NCBI RefSeq assembly: GCF_002094975.1 | Contig: NZ_CP015283.1 | Coordinates: 1,349,501-1,413,500, forward strand | DNA from: Streptococcus salivarius | GTDB taxonomy: Bacteria > Bacillota > Bacilli > Lactobacillales > Streptococcaceae | Direction of reading: 5' to 3' | DNA length: 64,000 nt | In this document: piece after piece, positions 17,255 to 26,208 of the stretch | How positions within the stretch are numbered: the first letter of the stretch is position 1 | Layout of the letters: the number at the start of each line of letters is the position of its first letter | Program-made: the position numbers and the translations under genes | The notes under the pieces: model-generated | What the model saw: only the letters and a program-made list of their open reading frames with translations | What the model was told of the DNA's origin: nothing | Databases searched by the model: none

Positions 17255-19729
17255 ATGAATAAAATTAAAGTTGTAAGTAATCCTTACGAGAAGACAGTAA
17301 CTTTTTGTCGCTACGACTTATCTAGTGAAAGTTGGATAACAATAAATAGTGAAAATAACTCAAATAGTAAGTTGGTTTCAGCCGTTTTTCAACGTGGCTT
17401 TTTTCCTTTTAAGGTATATGATATTTTAAAAGAAATTGAAAATGAGTATTCTGTTCCAGATGAAAAACTTGAATTAATTTTTGAGGGGCCAAATGATGAA
17501 AAGCAACAGTTAGAAGAAGCATTAAAAGATGAGCGCTTTTCAAATATTATTTTATCATCATCTACAAGCTATTTAGAGAACGCACGCGATGTTCTGCCAG
17601 AAATTAATCGTATTTTTAAAAATCTTGAGCCACTGATTATAAAGAATATTGGGGAGAGCAACAAGGAGATTGAAACACAGTTAAAACGCTTTTCGGATGC
17701 CTCCGGAGATACAGTTCCTATCTGTGTATTAGGAACCTATAGTGCAGGGAAGTCAACTTTTATCAATGCCTTGATTGGGCAGGAATTACTCCCAAGCGCT
17801 GAGACTCCTGTGACCGCTAAAATCTATAAAGTTACGGCTAGTTCTTATGAAGATCGTGCCAAAATCTCTTTTGTATATAAAGATGAAAGAGTCGTTCTCA
17901 CTTTCCATGATAATCAAGTATTTTATGATGGATTGAATGTCACTGATTCATTTGGTAAGAAAGTCGATGGTATCTTGAATACTTCTTTTGATTCAATCAT
18001 TTCAAAGCTACATGCAGTATTAGAAGTTATCAATGATTCTGCTGACGAAGGCGTTGGAGATTTAATCGAAATACTTGTCCCATTTTCAAAAGGTATTTTA
18101 GGAGATGTAGGTTCAAAAATTACGATATTCGACACTCCAGGTTCTAATTCATCAACTAATAGTCAGCATTCAGAAGTCCTAGCTAATGCCATGGCTGGTA
18201 TGTCAAATGGCTTGCCAGTCTTTGTTACTGATAGTAGTTCCTTAGACAGCACTGATAATAGTAATTTAAAAGAAAAACTTATTTCAGTAGAAGGATTAGA
18301 TGAACGGTTCACCATGATTGTGGTTAATAAGGCCGAAGCAGCGGCTCTAAGCTCGACTAATCTTAAAAGTGATTCTTTTAGAGATAGAATCATGAATCAA
18401 GCCATTCCAAGAGAATTATATGCTCAAGGTATTTATTACGTTTCATCAATTTTAGGACTTGGAGCGAAGTTAAATGGGCATTTAGAGGGAGAATTCTACT
18501 CTGAGCAATTTGATACTTATAGAGAGAAATACTCAAATCCTGAAACAAAATACTATAAGAAGCTGTATGAGTTTGACATTCTTCCAAGACAAATGTCTAA
18601 TACTGTTCGAGCAACTGCTGAAAAAAGTTCCGACCTTATTTATGCAAATAGCGGTTTATTAACCATTGAGGATTCTATTAAAACCTTTGTTGACCGCTAT
18701 TCACATTATGACAAGTGTCAACAGGCAAAAGCTTTATTAGATAAACTACTATTGAGAACAAATGCAGTAATTACAGAGAAAAACGAAGATTTACGTAGTA
18801 GAGAGGCAGAATTAGAGGCTAATCTTGATGGCCAAAAATCTGTCATTGTTGAAAGATTGAAATCCACTTCATTATCCCAAAAAAATGACCTTTTGATTAA
18901 GTATCCAAAGGAAATGAAGATTTTCCAAGAACGTCTAATGAAACAGATTGAAAAAGGGGATGTTCTAGACCGTTATAATGAAATACACAAAGAGATACTC
19001 TCATTAAATCCAACTTTAAATTTAACTGAGCATCAACAAATTGATATTAGTAATCTAAAGTTAGGAAATATCAGTAATGAGGTTAGTAACTATTTCAGTG
19101 TTACACGTGAGAACAAGACAAAGAAAATCAACTTAGAGAATCTAGCTTCTGCACAAACAGTCGACTATTTTAGAAATAAATTTGTAGAAGAACTTTATTT
19201 TTCAAGGATTGAATTTGAACGTATTTCTAGCAGTTTTTGGTCTAATCATGCTTCTGAGATAAAATCTCATTTTGAGCGTATTATTTCAGGTGATTTGGGA
19301 CTTGAACCAGAAAAACGTCAAAAGCTTTCTCAATTGATTCTATCTTATGAAGAGATAGATTTTACTCAATTAAATCTTGAAAAGTTTAGTAAAGAAGAAC
19401 TTAGTTATGTATTTAGATTGGGAGACTTTACTTTGAAATCAAGTAAAGTTAACGTATCTGGCCTTAAGAAGACCTATAATGATTTATTTAAATCAAAGAT
19501 GACAGAATTTGCAGGAAGTATTTGTTCGGAACACGAGAAAGCTTTTAAAATTTGGCTAGTAAATCTTACAAGTATAATTGTTCAAAATATCATTGAATTT
19601 AGTCCAGAATTAAGTGCTTTGAATACGAAAATTCAGAGAACAAGAAACGAAGTTGCAAGCTTAGAGGAGCAACAGCAACAAATTGAAAATTATACTAACC
19701 AGATTAAACAAATGATTACTTGGAAATAG
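17255..19729 (+). CDS. Dynamin-like large GTPase
   Basis: The 824-residue protein has an N-terminal region of about 150 residues that I do not recognise, then a dynamin-type GTPase domain: P-loop GTYSAGKST (about 160-168), the switch I-type threonine in ETPVTAKI, G3 DTPGSNS (about 293) and G4 NKAE (about 358). The rest is helical and coiled-coil-prone, ending in a Gln-rich coil (LEEQQQQIENYTNQIKQ). No membrane-spanning helix is obvious. Bacterial dynamins remodel membranes, and some protect against phage by delaying lysis. It is the first gene of a four-gene operon and is AT-rich like the rest of the island. Adjacency to a HerA ATPase and a nuclease suggests a defence or toxin-handling complex, not a housekeeping role. 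Confidence 0.85.
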   Translation: MNKIKVVSNPYEKTVTFCRYDLSSESWITINSENNSNSKLVSAVFQRGFFPFKVYDILKEIENEYSVPDEKLELIFEGPNDEKQQLEEALKDERFSNIILSSSTSYLENARDVLPEINRIFKNLEPLIIKNIGESNKEIETQLKRFSDASGDTVPICVLGTYSAGKSTFINALIGQELLPSAETPVTAKIYKVTASSYEDRAKISFVYKDERVVLTFHDNQVFYDGLNVTDSFGKKVDGILNTSFDSIISKLHAVLEVINDSADEGVGDLIEILVPFSKGILGDVGSKITIFDTPGSNSSTNSQHSEVLANAMAGMSNGLPVFVTDSSSLDSTDNSNLKEKLISVEGLDERFTMIVVNKAEAAALSSTNLKSDSFRDRIMNQAIPRELYAQGIYYVSSILGLGAKLNGHLEGEFYSEQFDTYREKYSNPETKYYKKLYEFDILPRQMSNTVRATAEKSSDLIYANSGLLTIEDSIKTFVDRYSHYDKCQQAKALLDKLLLRTNAVITEKNEDLRSREAELEANLDGQKSVIVERLKSTSLSQKNDLLIKYPKEMKIFQERLMKQIEKGDVLDRYNEIHKEILSLNPTLNLTEHQQIDISNLKLGNISNEVSNYFSVTRENKTKKINLENLASAQTVDYFRNKFVEELYFSRIEFERISSSFWSNHASEIKSHFERIISGDLGLEPEKRQKLSQLILSYEEIDFTQLNLEKFSKEELSYVFRLGDFTLKSSKVNVSGLKKTYNDLFKSKMTEFAGSICSEHEKAFKIWLVNLTSIIVQNIIEFSPELSALNTKIQRTRNEVASLEEQQQQIENYTNQIKQMITWK

Positions 19730-19748
19730 CTTTTTGTAGGTGAATCGT

Positions 19749-22700
19749 ATGGGAATAAAAAACATTATTAATAAGGCAGGAGCTAAGGCTGCAGACAAGG
19801 TTGCGAAACTTTCAGCTTTGAGCCCTGAGCAACTCAAACAAGTTGAGGAGCAAAGAGAGAAGTATCTGGCTGATCAACCTAATATTAGCGATGAGGAGTT
19901 AACGAATCGTTTATTAGCTTCATGTGGAGTAGAAATTTTCAATTCGTATTTGGAACAAATAAAAGAACTTTATGTTCCTATAGAAAATAAGGTAGAATTT
20001 GGTACAGACTTTCAGGAATCATATAATATCAGGTATTTCAATATCACAAAATGGGTCGTTGACAAAAAAGAAAATAGTTTAGAAAAACTGGTTAATGTTT
20101 ATGAAGTACTTTCTAACGAGGACTGTAATATTGCTCTCGTCTTCAATCGAACTGAAACCAATACAGAAGTTTTTCTAGCTGTAGTAAATACCAAGAATGA
20201 TTCTGATAATGTCAATGTCGAAAATTATCGTAAGCGATTGTTAGAATCCATTAAAGGTAACTTTCCTGGATCTACAGTCCAGAATGAAAAGGGAATCGGT
20301 AGGATTCCTTGTCTAGCAAACTCTAAGCCTTATTCAGTGGCAACGGTGTCTAATTTACCAACTGCCAAATCTGAAAAATTTATTAGTCAAACCATCGAAA
20401 AATTGATTGATGGCATCATTCCGTCACAACCATCCGAAAACTATACCTTAATCCTTTTAGCAAGTCCTATTCAGGATATAGAAAATAGAAAGTTACGTTT
20501 ATCTGAGCTATTTTCAGCTTTAGCTCCTTATGAAAAATGGCAAACCAACTATACTTTCACAGCTTCAGATGCAACGACTTCCATGGCTACTTTTGGAGTC
20601 AATGTTGGAGCAAGTGCTGGTATCCAACATGGTAAGAATCAATCAGTTAACCAATCTGCTGGGGATACGCAAACTAGTGGTCAATCTCAAACGGATTCGT
20701 CTGGTCAGACTGATGGTACCAATACATCTCATACAGATGGTACAAATAAAGGATCCACAACGACGGGAACAGTTGGAATGAGTTCTAGTTCAACTACAAG
20801 TGCTAGTGTTACTGCGGGTTCAAGTGCAAGCGTTGGTACAGCTGGTACTAAACTGGGAACTAACCACAGTGTTACTGCAGGAGTGAGTGAGACAGTGGGA
20901 GTTAACACTAGCCTTAGTCAGGCACTAACAAAGGGAATTTCATCTTCAGACACTATCGGTCAATCGACCGCAAAAACTGTTAGCCGTGCCCTTGCTAAAA
21001 CTGCTAGTCGTGCCCTATCACAAACGGTTGGACAGACCTTGGGCTCTTCAAGTGGTGTTAACTTAGGTTCTAATATCGGTGCTAATTTTGCGCGTGCCTC
21101 AAATGTGACTGCGACAGTCGGTAAGAATGAGGGAATCACTCAGTCCTTTACCAATCATAATATTTCTCACGCCCTTAAGGTCCTTGAAGAACAGATGAAA
21201 CGTTTTGAAAAAGGAACGGCTATGGGCATGTGGGAGTTCGCTGCCTATGTACTCAGTGAGGATCAAAATATTGCGAATAATGTTGCTCACACTTACTTAG
21301 CTTTGACCCAAGGAGAAGAGTCCTTTATGAGTCAGTCTTCGGTTAATTTATGGAGAGGGGATTTAGGTGAGAGCAGTGGTGACGCAGAGGAGATTGTAGC
21401 ATACCTAAGAGAATTACGTCACCCTTTATTTGGATTGAACCCTAATTTGCTATTAGCTGATTCAACCTTTAGTGTCTACCCATCTATCGTGACATCAACA
21501 GTACCTCTTACTGGTCAAGAATTAGCCTTTTCATTGAACTTCCCAAGAAAATCTATTCCTGGACTACCGATATTAGAGTGTGCAGAATTCGGCCGAAATA
21601 TTGCTAAATTTGATGAAGAAGATGTTACTGATAAGATGCTTCATTTAGGTGATATTTTCCATATGTATCATAAGGAAGATGTACCAGTAAATCTGAACCA
21701 AAACTCTTTAGCCTCTCATGTTTTTGTGACAGGTAGTACGGGATCTGGTAAAAGTAATACGATTTATCAACTCCTTAATGAAGGCAGAAAGAATGGCTTG
21801 AAATTCCTAGTTGTTGAACCTGCAAAAGGAGAATATAAGCATGTCTTTGGTAATCACGACGATGTTTCAGTTTATGGAACGAATCCTCAGTTAACACCAT
21901 TGCTGAGGTTGAATCCGTTTAGTTTCCCTAAAGAAATTCATATTTTAGAGCATCTAGATAGACTAGTTGAAATTTTCAATGTATGTTGGCCGATGTATGC
22001 GGCTATGCCAGCTGTTTTAAAAAAAGCTGTTGAACAATCTTATCAAGATTGTGGATGGGATCTTCTTGAATCAAACAACCCTTATGGTAGACTCTATCCA
22101 AATTTCAATGATATAGCAGATAATATTAAGACAATTATTGATTCCAGTGAATATGATGATGAGAATAAAGGTGCTTATAAGGGAGCCTTACTAACTCGAA
22201 TCGAATCTCTGACAAACGGTATTAATGGACTTATCTTTTCAAATGATGAACTCACAAATGAACATCTATTTGATACGAATGTCATTGTTGATCTCAGTAG
22301 AGTTGGTTCCACTGAGACTAAATCCTTGCTAATGGGTATTTTGGTATTGAAGTTGCAAGAGTATCGCATGACTAATGGGGATATGAATGCAGAATTAAAA
22401 CACATCACTGTGCTTGAAGAAGCGCATAATCTCTTAAAACGCACATCAACAGAACAAATGTCTGAATCAGCTAATCTCCTAGGTAAGAGTGTGGAGATGT
22501 TGGCAAATGCCATTGCTGAAATGCGTACCTATGGGGAAGGATTTATTATTGCTGATCAAGCACCAGGTCTAATGGATTTGTCAGTTATCCGAAATACTAA
22601 TACTAAGATTATCATGCGATTACCTGATTTTTCAGATCGTGAATTAGTAGGTAAGTCAGCTAATCTAAACGATGACCAAATCATAGAACTCGCCAAATTA

Positions 22701-23261
22701 CCAAAGGGTGTTGCAGCAGTTTATCAAAATGAATGGATTCAGCCAGTTTTATGTAAGGTTGAAAAAGTTGAGCATGATTCTAATACATTTCAGAATACAT
22801 TTGTAGGAAGTGCTACGTCTAAAAGTTTCAAAGCCAACAATGTCAAATCGGTTATTTTAGATTATCTTATAACAAATTGGATGACCAAAGGTAAGCATGT
22901 AGATTGTTCTAGTGTAAGTGAATTGATATTAAATTCAAATATCAGTTCAAAGATTAAAAGGCTTCTTATGGAAGTCAATGATTCTAGCGGGGACGTTAAT
23001 TTGAAGAGTTTGAGAGAACTTGTGTATGAATTGCTAGATGCCAATAGGGCAATCGAGAAATCAAAGGATGAAGACGATATTCATGATTGGGTTGACACTG
23101 TTGTACATAACTTCCAACTACCTATCGAATCTTACCCTAAAGAAACGATTAATATCATCTTGGCATTGGTAATTGAAGAACATCAGTTTCGAGATTCCTC
23201 TTACGAAAATCTATTTAAACGTTTTGTAGAAGTTCAAACAAAAGAAGGGGGCGTATACTAA
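19749..23261 (+). CDS. HerA/FtsK-type ATPase with Ser/Thr/Gly-rich insert
   Basis: The start is set at the ATG at 19749 behind TAGGTG; an in-frame GTG at 19740 is less likely. The protein has 1170 residues. Residues 1-275 form an unrecognised mixed domain. Residues about 275-470 are a low-complexity, Ser/Thr/Gly/Ala-rich segment with repeated TVGxx and SxALxKTxSRAL units. The C-terminal half is a HerA/DUF87 P-loop ATPase: Walker A TGSTGSGKSNT (662 onward), EPAKGEYK, Walker B ITVLEEAHNLL (about 886) and an IIADQAPGLMDLSVIRNTNTK block. Such ATPases form hexameric pumps for DNA or protein. No membrane helix is clear. The stop overlaps the next start by one base. Pumping partner unknown. Confidence 0.8.
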   Translation: MGIKNIINKAGAKAADKVAKLSALSPEQLKQVEEQREKYLADQPNISDEELTNRLLASCGVEIFNSYLEQIKELYVPIENKVEFGTDFQESYNIRYFNITKWVVDKKENSLEKLVNVYEVLSNEDCNIALVFNRTETNTEVFLAVVNTKNDSDNVNVENYRKRLLESIKGNFPGSTVQNEKGIGRIPCLANSKPYSVATVSNLPTAKSEKFISQTIEKLIDGIIPSQPSENYTLILLASPIQDIENRKLRLSELFSALAPYEKWQTNYTFTASDATTSMATFGVNVGASAGIQHGKNQSVNQSAGDTQTSGQSQTDSSGQTDGTNTSHTDGTNKGSTTTGTVGMSSSSTTSASVTAGSSASVGTAGTKLGTNHSVTAGVSETVGVNTSLSQALTKGISSSDTIGQSTAKTVSRALAKTASRALSQTVGQTLGSSSGVNLGSNIGANFARASNVTATVGKNEGITQSFTNHNISHALKVLEEQMKRFEKGTAMGMWEFAAYVLSEDQNIANNVAHTYLALTQGEESFMSQSSVNLWRGDLGESSGDAEEIVAYLRELRHPLFGLNPNLLLADSTFSVYPSIVTSTVPLTGQELAFSLNFPRKSIPGLPILECAEFGRNIAKFDEEDVTDKMLHLGDIFHMYHKEDVPVNLNQNSLASHVFVTGSTGSGKSNTIYQLLNEGRKNGLKFLVVEPAKGEYKHVFGNHDDVSVYGTNPQLTPLLRLNPFSFPKEIHILEHLDRLVEIFNVCWPMYAAMPAVLKKAVEQSYQDCGWDLLESNNPYGRLYPNFNDIADNIKTIIDSSEYDDENKGAYKGALLTRIESLTNGINGLIFSNDELTNEHLFDTNVIVDLSRVGSTETKSLLMGILVLKLQEYRMTNGDMNAELKHITVLEEAHNLLKRTSTEQMSESANLLGKSVEMLANAIAEMRTYGEGFIIADQAPGLMDLSVIRNTNTKIIMRLPDFSDRELVGKSANLNDDQIIELAKLPKGVAAVYQNEWIQPVLCKVEKVEHDSNTFQNTFVGSATSKSFKANNVKSVILDYLITNWMTKGKHVDCSSVSELILNSNISSKIKRLLMEVNDSSGDVNLKSLRELVYELLDANRAIEKSKDEDDIHDWVDTVVHNFQLPIESYPKETINIILALVIEEHQFRDSSYENLFKRFVEVQTKEGGVY

Positions 23262-23854
23262 TGGAAGGAAAAAATCTTGAAGCTGAAAAAAATACTGCCG
23301 ATAATTTTAAAAGTATTCTCCCAAAGGATAAATTGTCTGGACAAGACATTAAAAATTTTACAAAATCACTATTTAAAATAAATGACAATAATTTTGAAAA
23401 GCAATTTATTCCTAGCACAAATGGTAACTGGACTGGTGAGCCTGGAAATTCGAAATGGATTCCTGATCCAAACTATGTCCCGCAGAATACACAAACTAAT
23501 CCAGAACAGAAAACGATTAAGGAAATATTTCAACCATATGGTATTGATGGAATTACCTTTAAAAATTTTGAACCAGATTTTACACCTATAGCTAAAGAAA
23601 GCTTTAAATTAAAAAACTTTTCAGAAAAAAGGAATAAAAATTTTAAACAAGGTGATTTACAATTAGCTATCAAAATGGGAGTCAGTCCCGAAGAGGCAAA
23701 AGCTTATAGAAAAGAACATAGGCTAACCTATCATGAAAGAAGTGACATGAAAACCTTAGATCTAGTACCTATAGATGCCCACGGTGCAATTCCACATAAA
23801 GGTGGAATTGCGAAATGTAAAGAATTAATTGAGAAGAAAGGTAATGAATCATGA
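23261..23854 (+). CDS. HNH/Endo VII-superfamily nuclease toxin
   Basis: The 197-residue protein has no signal peptide. Its middle carries a linker pattern common before HNH toxin domains in polymorphic toxins (GNWTGEPGNSKWIPDPNY, then YGIDGITFKNFEPDF). The C-terminus (about 157-182) is the nuclease core: YHERSDMKTLDLVP, then DAHGAIPHKGG. It matches the WHH-type core (x-W-H-E/H ... LVP ... H ... HxGG) except for Tyr in place of the first Trp. Such domains cut DNA or RNA in competitor or host cells. It starts on the last base of the ATPase stop codon (TAATG) and overlaps the next gene by 4 bases, so dose relative to its presumed antidote is set by coupling. The first 50 residues may be an adaptor for loading (inference). 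Confidence 0.78.
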   Translation: MEGKNLEAEKNTADNFKSILPKDKLSGQDIKNFTKSLFKINDNNFEKQFIPSTNGNWTGEPGNSKWIPDPNYVPQNTQTNPEQKTIKEIFQPYGIDGITFKNFEPDFTPIAKESFKLKNFSEKRNKNFKQGDLQLAIKMGVSPEEAKAYRKEHRLTYHERSDMKTLDLVPIDAHGAIPHKGGIAKCKELIEKKGNES

Positions 23855-24228
23855 TAGAGTCAAAATTTGGTGAATTAGAATTTGATTTTGGGTATTACAC
23901 CAAGCTTGAAGTAAATTTGTTTTCACAGTCTCAAATTGTGCCAGTTGATTTTTCTGCGTATTATGAAAATGATGGTATTACAGAACAGCAAGAGTCGGTA
24001 TATTCTCAGTTTTTAGAGGAAAAAGATAAACAGTTAGAAAAGCTTCAAGCCCTGTTGATAGCTGAATTTGGTATTGAAAGTAAACAGAGATTTAGTTTAA
24101 GTGAATTGTACATCGAGAGAACTGGAGAACTAGCATTCCTATTTGATGATTCTGAAAATCCTGATGAAGGAATTGTTGTCCAGTTGTTACCTAAGGTATT
24201 GATTACCAGTCAATCTGTTTATTTGTAG
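23851..24228 (+). CDS. Putative immunity protein for the HNH toxin
   Basis: The 125-residue acidic cytosolic protein overlaps the toxin stop (ATGA). The N-terminus (FGELEFDFGYYTKLEVNLF) and the closing VVQLLPKVLITSQSVYL resemble small DUF2004/DUF6985-like immunity proteins found beside WHH nucleases, but I cannot assign the family firmly. The position directly after a nuclease toxin, the small size and the acidity support an antidote role. It is the last gene of the island and is followed within 31 bases by the duplicated terminator. Confidence 0.6.
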   Translation: MIESKFGELEFDFGYYTKLEVNLFSQSQIVPVDFSAYYENDGITEQQESVYSQFLEEKDKQLEKLQALLIAEFGIESKQRFSLSELYIERTGELAFLFDDSENPDEGIVVQLLPKVLITSQSVYL

Positions 24229-24258
24229 ATTTATCAAGGTAATAAAGTCATCTATTTG

Positions 24259-24288
24259 AATCCTATCACACTTGTGATGGGATTTTTT
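24259..24288 (+). terminator. Terminator at the right edge of the island, near-copy of the brnQ terminator
   Basis: AATCCTATCACA / TGTGATGGGATT with a CT loop and six T. It differs from 17102-17130 only in the loop. Confidence 0.88.
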
Positions 24289-24379
24289 CTCCCTCAAGTC
24301 ACTATAAGTGCGAAATCTTCTCAAAAGCGTTACACTTAAGGCGTGGAGATGAAAGTATCTATTGAAGGGAGTGTTAAAA

Positions 24380-25330
24380 ATGTCAAATCTAAATAATCAT
24401 ACTATCTATCTTGCTGGTGGCTGTTTCTGGGGTGTTGAGGAGTATTTTTCTCGCGTACCTGGTGTGCTTGATGCGGTTTCGGGTTATGCCAATGGCCGTA
24501 GTGAGACAACTCGCTATGAGCTTATCGGTCAGACGGGCCACGCTGAAACCGTTCAGGTGACCTATGATGCTAGCAAGGTATCCTTGCGTGAGATTCTGCT
24601 ACATTTCTTCCGTATCATCAATCCTCTGAGTAAAAACAAACAGGGCAATGATGTGGGTAGCCAGTACCGTACGGGTGTTTACTACACGGATGTAAATGAT
24701 TTATCGACTATCGAGCAAGTTTTCCAAGAAATGACTGAGCAATACGGTCAGCCTTTGGCGGTTGAATTGTTTCCACTTCAGCACTTTATTCCTGCTGAAG
24801 ATTATCATCAAGATTATCTCAAGAAAAATCCTAATGGTTACTGTCATATCAATGTCAATCAGGCAGCTAGTCCTGTTATTGATGCTAGTGCTTATCACAA
24901 GCCAAATCGGGAGGAACTTAAGGAAAGTTTGAGTCCAGAAGCCTACGCTGTGACTCAGGAGAATGGAACAGAACGGGCCTTTACGAGTCCGCTTTGGAAT
25001 CAGTTTGAGCCTGGGATTTATGTTGATGTGGCGACTGGTGAGCCACTCTTTTCATCAAAGGACAAGTTTGATTCAGCCTGTGGCTGGCCAAGTTTCTCTA
25101 GACCCATTAGTCCTGAGGTAGCCAACTACAAGGAAGATCATTCTCACCATATGGATCGTATTGAGGTTCGTAGTCGTGTGGGCGACTCCCATCTAGGTCA
25201 TGTCTTCCCAGATGGGCCAAGTGATAGAGGTGGTTTACGCTACTGTATCAATGGGGTAGCGACACGATTTGTTCCTAAAGCTGACATGGCAAAAGAAGGC
25301 TATGCTTACTTGCTTGATCAAGTGGACTGA
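24380..25330 (+). CDS. msrAB: Fused peptide methionine sulfoxide reductase MsrA/MsrB
   Basis: The ATG at 24380 follows an AAGGGAG site; the upstream TTG is not needed. The 316-residue fusion repairs oxidised methionine. MsrA (about 1-155) carries the active-site [10 protein letters not shown], and MsrB (about 175-316) carries [20 protein letters not shown] and the catalytic Cys in RYCIN. The MsrB part lacks the CxxC zinc pairs, so it is the zinc-free form. No signal peptide or TM segment, so it is the cytosolic form. Monocistronic, with a strong terminator. Confidence 0.93.
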   Translation: MSNLNNHTIYLAGGCFWGVEEYFSRVPGVLDAVSGYANGRSETTRYELIGQTGHAETVQVTYDASKVSLREILLHFFRIINPLSKNKQGNDVGSQYRTGVYYTDVNDLSTIEQVFQEMTEQYGQPLAVELFPLQHFIPAEDYHQDYLKKNPNGYCHINVNQAASPVIDASAYHKPNREELKESLSPEAYAVTQENGTERAFTSPLWNQFEPGIYVDVATGEPLFSSKDKFDSACGWPSFSRPISPEVANYKEDHSHHMDRIEVRSRVGDSHLGHVFPDGPSDRGGLRYCINGVATRFVPKADMAKEGYAYLLDQVD

Positions 25331-25361
25331 TTAGTTATTCTGAAGGAATGAATTATTTACT

Positions 25362-25400
25362 AAAAAGAGGTTGGTTCCCCTTGGTTCTAACCTCTTTTTT
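25362..25400 (+). terminator. Terminator of msrAB
   Basis: AAAAAGAGGTTGG / CTAACCTCTTTTTT-type stem with a T-run. Confidence 0.88.
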
Positions 25401-25563
25401 CATGACAGAAGAAGATGTAAATAAGATGAAAGCCTTTTAAACCTAACATGATATGTAACCTAACCATTCAGGACAAAAAAGTGACCTTTCATTACATTTT
25501 TTTACAATTTTATACAAATTGTTTTACGTGTCAAACTAAAAAGTAGTACATTATAACAGTGAG

Positions 25564-25760
25564 AAATCTAACAAGTGTCAAAGTGTTATTTTTCTATAGA
25601 TTTTGCTAGTTTTGGTGTCTGTAAACATTATTGTACTTTGTGTAATAACTAGTCTTCCCAACCTCCCAATTATGATTTTATATGTCTTAACTTACCTAAA
25701 CATAGCTAGCAAAAGAGTATAAATTTCCATAAAGAAATATGACAGCACTTGTTAGATTTT
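25564..25760. repeat. Element of about 197 bp with imperfect terminal inverted repeats
   Basis: The left arm holds AAATCTAACAAGTG (25564-25577) and the right arm CACTTGTTAGATTT (25746-25759), a perfect 14-bp inverted match. Further in, TTTTGCTAG (25601-25609) mirrors CTAGCAAAA (25706-25714). The arms of about 45 bases are similar but imperfect. No ORF lies inside. It looks like a MITE or a long RNA hairpin. It sits in the 425-base gap between the msrAB terminator and a small membrane-protein gene. Confidence 0.5.
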
Positions 25761-25825
25761 GTGATAACATTCAGATAGTTCTAAGGACTATTATATTGTG
25801 CTAAACCTTTTTGACGGAGCTTATT

Positions 25826-26035
25826 ATGGAATTGCTGAATAAACTACTCATATTAATAGCCATTTGTGTCTTGTGGTTCTTGTCTTTTCTTTTACTTCCT
25901 AAAACAGCGGAGAAAGTAGTTTATCTTTATCATTTCCTAGCTCTGTGTGGTTTAGTCATGATTTATTTTGCCCTAGTTGACCCAGCTGGTCTCTGTGATA
26001 CTTTTTTCAATATTAAACATCTATGTTTTCATTAA
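25826..26035 (+). CDS. Small two-helix membrane protein, hypothetical
   Basis: The ATG at 25826 follows ACGGAGC; the 69-residue product has two hydrophobic helices (about 5-26 and 34-54) joined by LPKTAEKVVYLYH, and a short Cys-containing tail. I do not recognise a family. It stands alone between the inverted-repeat element and a weak terminator. It could be a real small membrane peptide or a chance ORF; the ribosome binding site and composition favour a gene. Confidence 0.5.
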   Translation: MELLNKLLILIAICVLWFLSFLLLPKTAEKVVYLYHFLALCGLVMIYFALVDPAGLCDTFFNIKHLCFH

Positions 26036-26088
26036 TGAATCTAGTTTGGCGATAGGTCAGGAAAATCTGAATAAAATTAATCACTCAT

Positions 26089-26152
26089 AAAAAAAGCTTT
26101 GTGTACATTGACAACAGTTTATCTGTTTTCAATATGCAGGAGGCTTTTTCTT
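26089..26152 (+). terminator. Long hairpin terminator after the small membrane gene
   Basis: AAAAAAGC at the left pairs with GCTTTTT at the right, with inner pairs CATTGA/TCAATATG and AACAG/CTGTT. Imperfect but T-rich at the end. Confidence 0.5.
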
Positions 26153-26172
26153 TATTATCAGGATGTGAGCAG

Positions 26173-26200
26173 AGAAAAAAGCAGTCTGACGAGACTGCTT
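26173..26200 (-). terminator. Terminator of the MATE gene
   Basis: On the minus strand AAGCAGTCT-CGTC-AGACTGCTT is followed by TTTT, 9 bases after the stop. Confidence 0.85.
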
Positions 26201-26208
26201 CAAGTATA

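Noticed and set aside
20530..20781. 83-codon frame inside the ATPase repeat insert
   Set aside because: Out-of-frame shadow; the main frame continues unbroken on both sides.
17255..24228. Prophage or integrative element
   Set aside because: No integrase, structural, replication or att-type repeat at the edges, only duplicated terminator hairpins.
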